A stretch of 64,000 bases of DNA from Kiritimatiellia bacterium (GTDB taxonomy: Bacteria > Verrucomicrobiota > Kiritimatiellia > RFP12 > UBA1067), in contig JAFWKK010000048.1 in the NCBI GenBank assembly GCA_017514235.1, positions 29,729 to 93,728 of the forward strand, read 5' to 3'. Every line of letters starts with the position of its first letter. The stretch's first letter is position 1. A program made the translations under genes and the position numbers. The notes under the pieces were generated by a model. That model had not been told where the DNA came from and ran no database searches. It worked only from the letters and a program-made list of their open reading frames with translations. Below are positions 1-8,017 of this stretch, in pieces.

Positions 1-1652
1 CGAACTACGTGATGCTGGAGCTTGGCCAGCCGTTGCACGCGTTCGACTACACGAAGCTCAAGGACCGCACCATCGTGGTGCGCAACGCGAAGCCCGGCGA
101 GACGATGAAGACGCTCGACGGCGTCGAGAGGAAGCTGGACCCGTCGATGCTGATGATCTGCGACGCGGAAAAGCCAAATGCCGTGGCCGGGATTATGGGC
201 GGGGAGGATTCCGGGATCGCGCCAGGCACTACGTCGGTGATGCTGGAAAGCGCGCTGTTCGAGCCTGTCTGCATAAAGGCGACGGCTACCCGCCTGGGGC
301 TTGCCAGCGAGTCGAGCTACCGCTACATCCGCGGCGTTGACAAGGACCTGGCGGACTTTGCGTCCCGTCGCGCGGCGCATCTTCTGCAGAAATACGGCGC
401 GGCCAAGGTCGCGCGGGGCCTCGTCGACGTCGACAGCAGGCCGCATCCCCTCAACGCCGACGTGACGCTTGACTTCGCGAGGGCGCGTCAGCTGATCGGC
501 ATCAACGTCGGTAACGACGCGATGGTGTACGTTCTCGGTTCGCTCGGCATCAAACCGGCCGAGGCCGGCGCAAACCACTTCGCCGCTTCCGAATCCGTTG
601 CGTTCCGCATACCGTCCTGGCGCTGGGACCTCACGATGGAGGCTGACCTCGTGGAGGAGATCGCCCGTATCTACGGGTTGGACAACATACCCGACACGAT
701 GCCGTCAGCGCCTAGCGTCTCTGACCTGGACGATTCGCCTTTCCGTGCGAAGTGCAAGGTGCGCGAGACATGCCTTGTGCTCGGCTTCTCCGAGGCGATG
801 CACTACTCGTTCTTGAGCGCCAGGGAACTGGACGACTTCGATCCGCGTCCCGAGACGCGTGCCGCCAGGCTTCCGATACCGGACCCGGTCTCGGCCGAAT
901 ATGGCGTGATGCGCGACAGCCTTCTTCCACAGCTCTACGCGTCGCTGGGGCGCAACGCCGCGCGCCAGCTCGATTCCGCATTGCTGTTCGAGACGGGCAA
1001 GGTGTTCGGCCGCGGTGCCGACGGGGCTCCGACGGAGCGCGAGCGGCTTTCCATGGGCTTTTTCGGTCCCGTAGGCCGCGAGGCCCTGCGCAGAAGGGCT
1101 GCGGTTTCGGAGGAGGAGGCGGTGCTATGGCTGAAAGGCGCGGTGGAGGAGCTTGTCGCGCGCCTGCACGCGGGCCGCATCGAGTTCGCCGCGTGTGACT
1201 TCCCGGCGTTCGCGAAGGGAGCGTCGTTGCAGGTGAAGCTGAACGGCAGGCCTGTGGGCTTCCTTGGCGCCGTAAGCGCGCGGCTGCGCCACCCGTACCG
1301 GCTGACGGCCCAGATGGCGCTGTGCGAGCTTGAGCTGGGCCCGTTGATGAAGAACACCGACGCGGTGGGCCGGGTGTCTGCGCCGCCCCAGTTTCCGTGC
1401 GTTCGCCGTGACATCGCCTTGCGCGTCGCTCCGGGAGTGACGAACGATGCCATTGTGCGCGTCATACGGAAGAACGGTGGCAAGGAACTGTCGCGGATCG
1501 AGCTGTTTGACATATTCAAGGAGTCGCGGGCGTACTCGCTGGAGTTCCGCAGCTCCGAGAAGACGCTGACTGACGACGAGGTCGGAACGGCCTTCCGGAG
1601 GATTGTCGAAGCCCTCAAGGCAACCGCCGGAATAGATGTGAGGGAGGGGTGA
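1..1652 (+). CDS. pheT: Phenylalanine--tRNA ligase beta subunit, 5'-truncated
   Basis: This is the C-terminal two thirds of PheT, which with PheS charges tRNA-Phe in an alpha2-beta2 cytoplasmic enzyme. The reading frame is open from base 3 ([16 protein letters not shown]), the typical start of the B3/4 editing-domain core. It runs through a B5-type region (around [14 protein letters not shown]), a catalytic-like core with FSEAMHYSF, and a C-terminal FDX-ACB anticodon-binding domain (VRRDIALRV to the end). About 548 residues are visible against roughly 800 in the family, so some 250 residues lie before the window. The ATG near base 12 is internal and not the true start. A weak GGGGC/GCCCC hairpin follows at 1721-1734. 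Confidence 0.95.
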   Translation, partial: NYVMLELGQPLHAFDYTKLKDRTIVVRNAKPGETMKTLDGVERKLDPSMLMICDAEKPNAVAGIMGGEDSGIAPGTTSVMLESALFEPVCIKATATRLGLASESSYRYIRGVDKDLADFASRRAAHLLQKYGAAKVARGLVDVDSRPHPLNADVTLDFARARQLIGINVGNDAMVYVLGSLGIKPAEAGANHFAASESVAFRIPSWRWDLTMEADLVEEIARIYGLDNIPDTMPSAPSVSDLDDSPFRAKCKVRETCLVLGFSEAMHYSFLSARELDDFDPRPETRAARLPIPDPVSAEYGVMRDSLLPQLYASLGRNAARQLDSALLFETGKVFGRGADGAPTERERLSMGFFGPVGREALRRRAAVSEEEAVLWLKGAVEELVARLHAGRIEFAACDFPAFAKGASLQVKLNGRPVGFLGAVSARLRHPYRLTAQMALCELELGPLMKNTDAVGRVSAPPQFPCVRRDIALRVAPGVTNDAIVRVIRKNGGKELSRIELFDIFKESRAYSLEFRSSEKTLTDDEVGTAFRRIVEALKATAGIDVREG

Positions 1653-1822
1653 GACTTGGAGCGTAGGTCCTGTGTTGCACGCGGATTCAGCAGATATTTC
1701 TTCGACCGACATTTGAGGATGGGGCGTCAGCCCCGACTTTGGAACGACGGGTTCCGGGGGTTCTGTGCTACGGCAATGCGGGATCTTTTTAACATGAACG
1801 AGAATCGAAAGGAACAGGAGCC

Positions 1823-2659
1823 ATGAGAGGTTTGGCTTTGGTTGCCGCTGCGTTGGCTTCGGCCGTGGCGCTTGCCATGCCGGAGATTCCGAAGGCAAGC
1901 GTAAGGGCCCTGGGTTGCACTAAGGGCGGGTCGTTCTCTAGCGGCGTGGTGTTTGTCGAGGGCAAGTACATCGAGCCGCCCTACGTGGTGGAGCGCTGGG
2001 GCAATGGCATCCGCATAAACTCCACGCCTGTGACCGGTCAGATTGTAAACTGGAACGAGTTCCTCAAGACGCAGAAGGGCGTAAAGGTGGTCAAGACGGA
2101 GACGCCTGCGGCGGCCGCGACCGCGCCTGCGCCGGTGGCGGACGTATACGACGACTTCGACGACAGCTCGCTGGACGACCTCTTCGACGATGACCCGAAG
2201 CCAAAGAAGCGCGCTTCGCCGTATTCGTCGCATCGGTCCTACGCGCCGGCGAAGCCGAAGGTGTCGGTTTCCTATTCGCTGGATGGCGAGTTCGTCACCA
2301 ACGCCGCGACAAAGGTCATGACGGCGCGCATAAATGCCGTGCGCACTGAGATAGACAGCATCCTTCGCAATGGCGGGTTCATCTGCTTCGGCGATAGCTA
2401 TTCGCGTGTGTCTGGCGACTCTCGCAGCGCGTTAATGCTCCTGGAGAAGCTGCCGGAGATTCAGCGGCGCTCGGAGAACCTGACGGCCTTTCGCTCGGCC
2501 GTCCGCGCGGCGGGGTTGGTTTATCTCAACGAGGTGCTGTGCGAAGAGCTGTTCCGCAACCGCGTCGACTATCCGCGGCTTCAGGAGCGGTTCTCAAGGC
2601 TCAAGCGCGAGAAGGAGTGGAAGAACATGATCGACGACTTCTCGAAGCCGCTGTTGTAA
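1823..2659 (+). CDS. Exported protein of unknown function
   Basis: I do not recognise the family. The 278-residue product starts with a clear Sec signal peptide (MRGLALVAAALASAVALA, likely cleaved near residue 19). A compact region with hydrophobic beta-type pattern follows (SGVVFVEGKYIEPPYVVERWGNGIRIN). Residues about 100-150 form a low-complexity linker rich in Ala, Pro and Asp (DVYDDFDDSSLDDLFDDDPKPKKR). The C-terminal half is helical and charged. The start is supported by GGAACAGGAG a few bases upstream. The gene sits alone between pheT and the aminotransferase, with 22 bases to the next ATG, so it may be cotranscribed with the aminotransferase-ispE pair. A periplasmic or surface location is inferred from the signal peptide only. 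Confidence 0.7.
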   Translation: MRGLALVAAALASAVALAMPEIPKASVRALGCTKGGSFSSGVVFVEGKYIEPPYVVERWGNGIRINSTPVTGQIVNWNEFLKTQKGVKVVKTETPAAAATAPAPVADVYDDFDDSSLDDLFDDDPKPKKRASPYSSHRSYAPAKPKVSVSYSLDGEFVTNAATKVMTARINAVRTEIDSILRNGGFICFGDSYSRVSGDSRSALMLLEKLPEIQRRSENLTAFRSAVRAAGLVYLNEVLCEELFRNRVDYPRLQERFSRLKREKEWKNMIDDFSKPLL

Positions 2660-2681
2660 GGAAAGGTTCGGGGTCTAGGCT

Positions 2682-3956
2682 ATGGACAGGCTTGCAAGGG
2701 AGCTGAACAGGACGCTTGGTCCGGCGGTCGCATTCCTCTCCGGCGCAGGGCGGCGAATGTACTTCCCGAGCGGCGGCATACTCGGGCAGGGTGCGGAGGC
2801 GAAGAAGTGCGCTATCAACGCCACGATAGGCATGGCTTTCGAGGAGGACTGTTCGCCGCTCGTAATGGACAGCTTCTCGGGCAGGATCGGACTTGGCAAG
2901 AAGGCGTTCCTCTATGCCGGCAGCTACGGGCTGCCTGCGCTGCGCGAGGCGTGGCGGGCGCTGGAGTTCAAGAAGAACCCGTCGCTGCGCGGCGTTACGT
3001 TCTCTAGCCCAGTCGTAACCTGTGCGCTCACCCACGGCTTGCGGGTTGCCGCCGAGCTGTTCGCAGGTCCGTCCGACGAGCTTGTCGTGCCGGACCTCTT
3101 CTGGGACAACTACGAGCTGATCTTCCGCGATGCGGTGGGATGCCGCGTGCGCCACTTCAACACGTTCCGTCGCGGCGCATTCGATGCGGCGGCCATGAAG
3201 GCCGCCTTGCTTGCGCCAGGTGCCAAGAAGATCCTGATACTCAACTTCCCGAACAACCCGACCGGCTATACCGCCACTGTCGGCGACGCGAAGCGCATCG
3301 TCGCGGCAGTCAAGGCGGCGGCGCGGCGCGGCAAGCGCATCGTGGTGCTTCTGGACGATGCCTATTTCGGCCTCGTCTACGAGAAGGGCGTCCATGGGGA
3401 ATCGCTTTTCGCCGAGTTCGCGACGCTTGACGAGAACGTGCTTGCCGTGAAGCTCGACGGCACTACGAAGGAAGATTATGCATGGGGCCTTCGCGTCGGT
3501 TTCATCTCGTTCGCCTTCAAGGGCGCCAGCGATGCCCAGCTCAAGGCACTGGAGGCCAAGGCGGCGGGCAACGTGCGCAGTTCCGTCTCCAACGTGTCAT
3601 CGATAGGGCAGCATCTTGCTGTCGCGGCTTACGCCGACGCGGAGTATGCCGCGCAGAAGCGCCAGAAGTACGCCGTGCTGCGCAGGCGGTACGCCGAGAT
3701 TCGCCGCATCCTGCGGTGCCACCCGGAGTATGCGGAAAACTTCGAGGCGATGCCGTTCAACTCCGGCTACTTCATGTGCGTGCGTCCGGTCGGGGTCGAT
3801 GCGGAGAAGGTTCGTCGCCTGCTTGTCGAGAAGTATTCCACAGGAACGATCGTCCTGTCGGGTCTCCTGCGAATCGCGTTCTCTACAGTGCCTGCTGCGA
3901 AGCTGGCGACGCTCTTCGAAAACGTCAATGCGGCGATCCGCGACTTGCGCCAGTGA
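2682..3956 (+). CDS. PLP-dependent aminotransferase, class I/II fold
   Basis: The 424-residue product has the fold-type I aminotransferase signature. NFPNNPTGY (about residues 190-198) holds the Asn that contacts PLP, and LLDDAYFGLVYEKG holds the conserved Asp-x-x-Tyr. KLDGTTKEDYAWGLRVGF holds the probable Schiff-base Lys263, followed by the phosphate-binding Arg. The region before the lysine reads GTTKEDYAWG instead of the more common SKxxxxxGxR pattern. The substrate cannot be read from sequence; aromatic or branched-chain aminotransferases are possible. The last codons overlap the GTG start of ispE (GTGA), which implies translational coupling. No signal peptide is seen, so it is cytoplasmic. 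Confidence 0.85.
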   Translation: MDRLARELNRTLGPAVAFLSGAGRRMYFPSGGILGQGAEAKKCAINATIGMAFEEDCSPLVMDSFSGRIGLGKKAFLYAGSYGLPALREAWRALEFKKNPSLRGVTFSSPVVTCALTHGLRVAAELFAGPSDELVVPDLFWDNYELIFRDAVGCRVRHFNTFRRGAFDAAAMKAALLAPGAKKILILNFPNNPTGYTATVGDAKRIVAAVKAAARRGKRIVVLLDDAYFGLVYEKGVHGESLFAEFATLDENVLAVKLDGTTKEDYAWGLRVGFISFAFKGASDAQLKALEAKAAGNVRSSVSNVSSIGQHLAVAAYADAEYAAQKRQKYAVLRRRYAEIRRILRCHPEYAENFEAMPFNSGYFMCVRPVGVDAEKVRRLLVEKYSTGTIVLSGLLRIAFSTVPAAKLATLFENVNAAIRDLRQ

Positions 3957-4825
3957 CCGTCCAGGCATACGCCAAGGTCAACCTGACGCTGGAGGTGCTG
4001 GGCGTCCGCGACGACGGCTACCATGCGCTCCGTTCCGTAGTGATGCCCGTATCCCTTGCCGACACGCTTGAAGTGGAGGCGACAGGCGATGGCGAGATCG
4101 CAGTCGATTCCGGCTACGCCGACGACCTGTGCGTCCGTGCGGCGCTTGCGCTTCGCACGTTGTGCGCTGCTCGCGGCGTTCCCGGAGCCTCGCGCCTTGG
4201 GGCGCGGATTTCTGTGGCAAAGCGCATTCCTGCCGGCGGCGGACTGGGAGGGGGCAGCGCGGACGCCGCTGCTACGCTTGTCGCGCTCAACGGTCTGTGG
4301 GCCGCCGGCCTGACGCGCGGCGAGCTGTCCGACGTCGGTGCGCAGGTCGGCAGCGACGTGCCTGCGCTCGCGATGGGAGGAACGGTGGTCATGGAGGGGC
4401 GGGGAGAGACGGTGTCACGCATGCCGTGCCCTGCGTTTGCTCTTGATCTGGTGCTTGCCGGCCCGCCTGGGACGCATTCCTCCACGCGGCAGGTCTACGC
4501 GGCGTTCGAGCCGCGCGACGCCGTCAGGGCGTCCGCTACGGAGGCGATGGTCGGTGCGCTTGCGTCCGGTGACCTCGACGCCGTCGCCGCAGCGATGTCC
4601 AACGACCTCCAGGCGGCGGCGATGCGGCTCCACCCTGAGATTGCGGCGGCGGCGGACATATTGCGTGCGGCCGGGGCGCACGGCGTCACGATGAGCGGAA
4701 GCGGCTCGACGGTCTTCGGCCTTGTGAAGTCCGATGCGGAGGGACGTGCCGTCGCGGCGAAGGCAGAGGCTGAGGGGCTTTGGGCGCAGCGAGTCAGTAC
4801 GGTTGCTGCGCGAATGGCGTATTGA
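3953..4825 (+). CDS. ispE: 4-diphosphocytidyl-2-C-methyl-D-erythritol kinase
   Basis: IspE phosphorylates CDP-methylerythritol in the non-mevalonate (MEP) isoprenoid pathway. The 290-residue product begins TVQAYAKVNLTLEVLGVRDDGYHAL, the usual IspE opening with substrate-binding Lys and His. It carries the GHMP-kinase glycine-rich motif PAGGGLGGGSADAAATL and the C-terminal GHMP motif MSGSGSTVFGL. I chose GTG at 3953 because it overlaps the stop of the aminotransferase gene (GTGA) and places the conserved AYAKVNL a few residues from the start. The open frame extends 157 codons upstream inside the aminotransferase gene, but that part is a shadow. Length matches the family (about 280-300 residues). 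It shows that the host uses the MEP route. Confidence 0.93.
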   Translation: MTVQAYAKVNLTLEVLGVRDDGYHALRSVVMPVSLADTLEVEATGDGEIAVDSGYADDLCVRAALALRTLCAARGVPGASRLGARISVAKRIPAGGGLGGGSADAAATLVALNGLWAAGLTRGELSDVGAQVGSDVPALAMGGTVVMEGRGETVSRMPCPAFALDLVLAGPPGTHSSTRQVYAAFEPRDAVRASATEAMVGALASGDLDAVAAAMSNDLQAAAMRLHPEIAAAADILRAAGAHGVTMSGSGSTVFGLVKSDAEGRAVAAKAEAEGLWAQRVSTVAARMAY

Positions 4826-4852
4826 ACATTGCTAAACAGAAAGGAAACCAAC

Positions 4853-6205
4853 ATGACTGTGAAGAAAATAATTGTTCTATCTGCCGCAATCGGCGCACTT
4901 GCGTGTTCCGCCGCAACGGTTAAGGTCGATCCGGGGCGTGAGATCGGCCCGGTAAAGCCTGTGAATGGCGTTGGGCAGCCGCCGATGATCGGATTTGTGG
5001 AATATCCCATGTTTCACTACCTGAAGGAGGCGGGGATTCCGTTTTCGCGACTTCACGACGTCGGCGGCATGTTCGGGCGCAACGTGTTCGTGGACATCCC
5101 GAACCTCTTCCGCGACTTCGACGCGGATGAGAACGACCCGAAGAACTATGACTTCGCCTTCACTGACAGGCTAATCAGCGCGCTCGTTGAGAACGATGTG
5201 GAGCCGTTCTTTCGCCTCGGCGTGACGATCGAGAACTACGCGGCGAAGATCAGGCGCTACCGCATCGACCCGCCGAAGGACTTCGCGAAGTGGGCGCGCA
5301 TATGCGAGCACGTCATACGTCACTACACCGAGGGCTGGGCGGACGGCTTCAGGTACAAGATCACCTACTGGGAGATATGGAACGAGCCGGAGAACTGGGA
5401 GACCGCCGAGAAGAACGAGATGTGGCACGGCACGTTCGAGGAGTACTGCCGCCTGTACGATGTCGCATCCAGATATCTGAAGGCGAAGTTCCCGCATCTC
5501 AAGATAGGTGGCTTCGCGAGCTGCGGAGTCACATGGATAAACCGTCCCGTCAAGAATCCGCGCGCGAAGTTCCAGTTCGACTGCTTCCATCAGTTCTTGA
5601 AGTACGTGAAGGAACATGGCTGCCCGATCGACTACTTCTCGTACCACAGCTATTCAGGCGTGGAGGACCTGATGGGACAGACGCGCTATGTTCGTAAGTC
5701 GCTGGACGAGGCCGGGTTTAAGGGACTGGAGACATGCCTGAACGAATGGCTGCCAGCGCCGAATCACGAGAAGCTCGGCACTGCGCAGCAGGCGGCCGAG
5801 GTTGCGGCAACGCTCGTCGGCTTCCAGAACGGGCCGGTCGATTCGGCGGCGATCTACGATGCGCGGTGCGGCATCGGCAACTACAGCCCGCTCTTCAATC
5901 CGCTTACCTACAAGCCGCACAAGGCGTACTGGGCGTTCATGGCGTTCAACGAGCTGCGCAAGGCCGGGACGGCGGTCGCGGCGGATAGCGACGCGGCGAA
6001 AGTGTGGGCCTCGGCGGCGAAGGGCGAGAAGGGCATCGTTGCGATGGTCGTGAACTTCGGCAACAAGGCTCAGCCGCTCTCGCTTGACCTTGGAGGTCGC
6101 AAGGCGTCGTCATGCCGCGTCACCGACGAAACGCGCACATGGGAGGAATGCGAGCTTCCGTCCTTGCTGCCGCCCTATTCGTTCGTGGTCGTCAGCGGCG
6201 AATAG
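4853..6205 (+). CDS. Secreted GH39-like glycoside hydrolase
   Basis: Probable extracytoplasmic retaining glycosidase of the (beta/alpha)8 clan GH-A, closest in pattern to family GH39 beta-xylosidase-like enzymes. The 450-residue product starts with a signal peptide (MTVKKIIVLSAAIGALACSA). WEIWNEPENW contains the acid/base Glu178, and CLNEWLP contains the nucleophile candidate Glu298. FSRLHDVGGMFG and YFSYHSYS are typical barrel elements. The C-terminal 80 residues look like the small beta-domain found in GH39 and GH30 enzymes (VAMVVNFGNKAQPLSLDLGG). I start at the ATG at 4853, eight codons inside the longest frame, because AAAGGAAACC precedes it and the signal peptide then begins normally. 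The exact substrate (xylan, iduronic or another uronic acid) is not readable. Confidence 0.82.
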   Translation: MTVKKIIVLSAAIGALACSAATVKVDPGREIGPVKPVNGVGQPPMIGFVEYPMFHYLKEAGIPFSRLHDVGGMFGRNVFVDIPNLFRDFDADENDPKNYDFAFTDRLISALVENDVEPFFRLGVTIENYAAKIRRYRIDPPKDFAKWARICEHVIRHYTEGWADGFRYKITYWEIWNEPENWETAEKNEMWHGTFEEYCRLYDVASRYLKAKFPHLKIGGFASCGVTWINRPVKNPRAKFQFDCFHQFLKYVKEHGCPIDYFSYHSYSGVEDLMGQTRYVRKSLDEAGFKGLETCLNEWLPAPNHEKLGTAQQAAEVAATLVGFQNGPVDSAAIYDARCGIGNYSPLFNPLTYKPHKAYWAFMAFNELRKAGTAVAADSDAAKVWASAAKGEKGIVAMVVNFGNKAQPLSLDLGGRKASSCRVTDETRTWEECELPSLLPPYSFVVVSGE

Positions 6206-6234
6206 CGGTTTGACGGCAAGCGTTTTTTTTCTGC

Positions 6235-6240
6235 TATAAT
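6235..6240 (+). promoter_or_regulatory. TATAAT -10 box; predicted leaderless start of the next gene
   Basis: A perfect TATAAT ends 7 bases before the ATG at 6248, so transcription should begin at or next to the A of that ATG. No Shine-Dalgarno sequence is possible. The upstream ATG at 6239 lies inside the -10 box and cannot be the start of the resulting mRNA. No convincing -35 box is seen; a T8 run lies just upstream (6222-6229). Confidence 0.6.
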
Positions 6241-6247
6241 GCGCAAT

Positions 6248-7962
6248 ATGAAAACAAAACTCACATTTGTGGTTGCGCTGGCCGTGCCTTTTGCATACGG
6301 AATTACCATATACGAGAACGACTTCTCCACGCGCACGAGCGCGGCGGCGATTCGCTCTGCCGAATGGAAGTCAGTGGATTACGTGAGCGGGGACCTTCTC
6401 ACCAACACAAACAACGTCAATCCTTGGGCTTTCCCATCTGGGTCGTCGCAGAAGGTGCAGGACGGCTGGATCAAGAGCCAGGAGGTGGCCAACATCGGAA
6501 ATGCCCGCGTGTATTCCGATGACGGCAACGACATGGCCACGCTCGGCGATGCGTCCAATGGCACTTCAGAAAAAAACAGGAAAATCTGCATCGTCAAGCA
6601 GCGTCTTGGCGCGACGTTCACGAACGGTACGGTGACGGTGCAGTTTGACTTCCTCCCGCCTGCTGCATGGACGTCATATGATGGTGTCTTGCGCCGTGCG
6701 GTGTTTTCCGTCGGTGACGAACGCTTCTATTCGCCGGACGTCAACAATGACAAGGTTTATAGGTACACCGCCGGCAGCGTTGGCGTTGCGCTTACCAACT
6801 TCAGCGCGTCAGGCTCTACCAACACCCGCTATGTGTACTGGAACTCGGATGTTGATTCAGCCAATACGGCTCCGTCCTCGCAGGAGGTAACGAAAGGCGC
6901 ATGGCATCGCGTTCTCATGGCGATCAACCTCGATGCGCGGACGTGGGGATTCACGATGTACGAGATGGGCAACCATCCTGCGTTCGATGCGGCAACGCCC
7001 ACGACGCCCGTCCATTCCGAAAGCAACCTTCCCTTCGCGGACAGTACCGTCACGTCCGTATCCTCCATCTGTCTCAATGGTTATGGTGTCGCATGGGGGT
7101 CTAATTCATATTCGAATGCAGGTGGTGATCCGAGACGCTGCTCTACGAGAACTTCTTCTCAACGCGCACGATCTATTCTCAAGACAGGTACGTCACGCGG
7201 ATTGCCGGTACCCTGCGTAAGGATCCCGAAGGGCAGGACGGCTGGACTCACCTCGCCACCAGCACGACGTCCGCCTTCGTCACGGACAACACGAATCCGT
7301 CGCTGGTGTTCGATCGCGCGGCCAACGGCACATCCAGCGATTTTGCCGTGCACGATCTCGGACAGACGCTTCGTGGTGGCCTGGTGACGGCGCAGGCGGA
7401 CATCCGTCCGTCGAGAGGGTGGATGCAGGGGTCTGCGTCGGGTGCGGTGTATGTGCGTCTTGGCGGCGACGCGCACCTTATGGGAAACATCAACAATACC
7501 GATGCGAACTACCTTTATAACATCGCTTGCGGCTTCGGCTTCAAGAGTGTTGGCAACGGTGCATCGGGCAACCTGTACACCAACTCCACGATATTCGCGT
7601 ATCGTGGCGACTGCGCGGGCGGTGGCGAAATGGAGGCGGATGCATCCGGCTACGCCGTCGATTCGTCTCACTGGTATCGTTTTGTCGCCAGGGTAGAGAT
7701 GAAGCAGAATCGGTACGACCTCGCCGTGTACGACATGGGCGCGACACAACCGACGCTTGCGACGGCGACGCCGGTCGAGCCTGTCGCGACGTTCACGGCA
7801 TTGCCGTTCCGCCGGACGGCTCGCGATCTGGGCGGCATTTCGTGCATTTCCATCTCTACCTGCAACAATCCAAACAGCGCATACGACGACACGCTTTCTG
7901 CGCGAGTCGATAACCTCCGTGTAGAGCACGAGAAGTTTGGCACAATGATATTCATCAGGTAG
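6248..7962 (+). pseudogene. Exported two-unit LamG-like protein, interrupted by one frameshift
   Basis: The gene is read in two frames. The first (6248 to about 7130) encodes a signal peptide (MKTKLTFVVALAVPFAYG) and one concanavalin/LamG-like unit beginning TIYENDFSTRT. The second (from about 7129 to 7962) encodes a second unit beginning TLLYENFFSTRT and ending in GTMIFIR. The units share the YEN-x-FSTRT opening, so the intact product would be a roughly 570-residue tandem repeat protein. Restoring one base near 7131 (GATCC-GAG to GAT-CCN-GAG) joins them as GGDPETLLYENFF. The break may be a true mutation, a programmed shift, or an assembly error. Both halves keep good coding pattern, so decay, if any, is recent. 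Function unknown; exported carbohydrate binding or surface structure is plausible. Confidence 0.7.
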
Positions 7963-8017
7963 CGCGACCGATCTTCAAAGGTTCTGCGCTTCTCGCGGAG
8001 ACAAAAAGGAAAATCGG

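Noticed and set aside
3482-3952. 157-codon upstream extension of ispE
   Set aside because: Lies inside the aminotransferase gene in another frame; IspE homology begins at 3953.
6206-6229. Terminator with T8 after the GH39-like gene
   Set aside because: The T-run is good but no stable stem precedes it; the run may instead be an upstream element of the next promoter.
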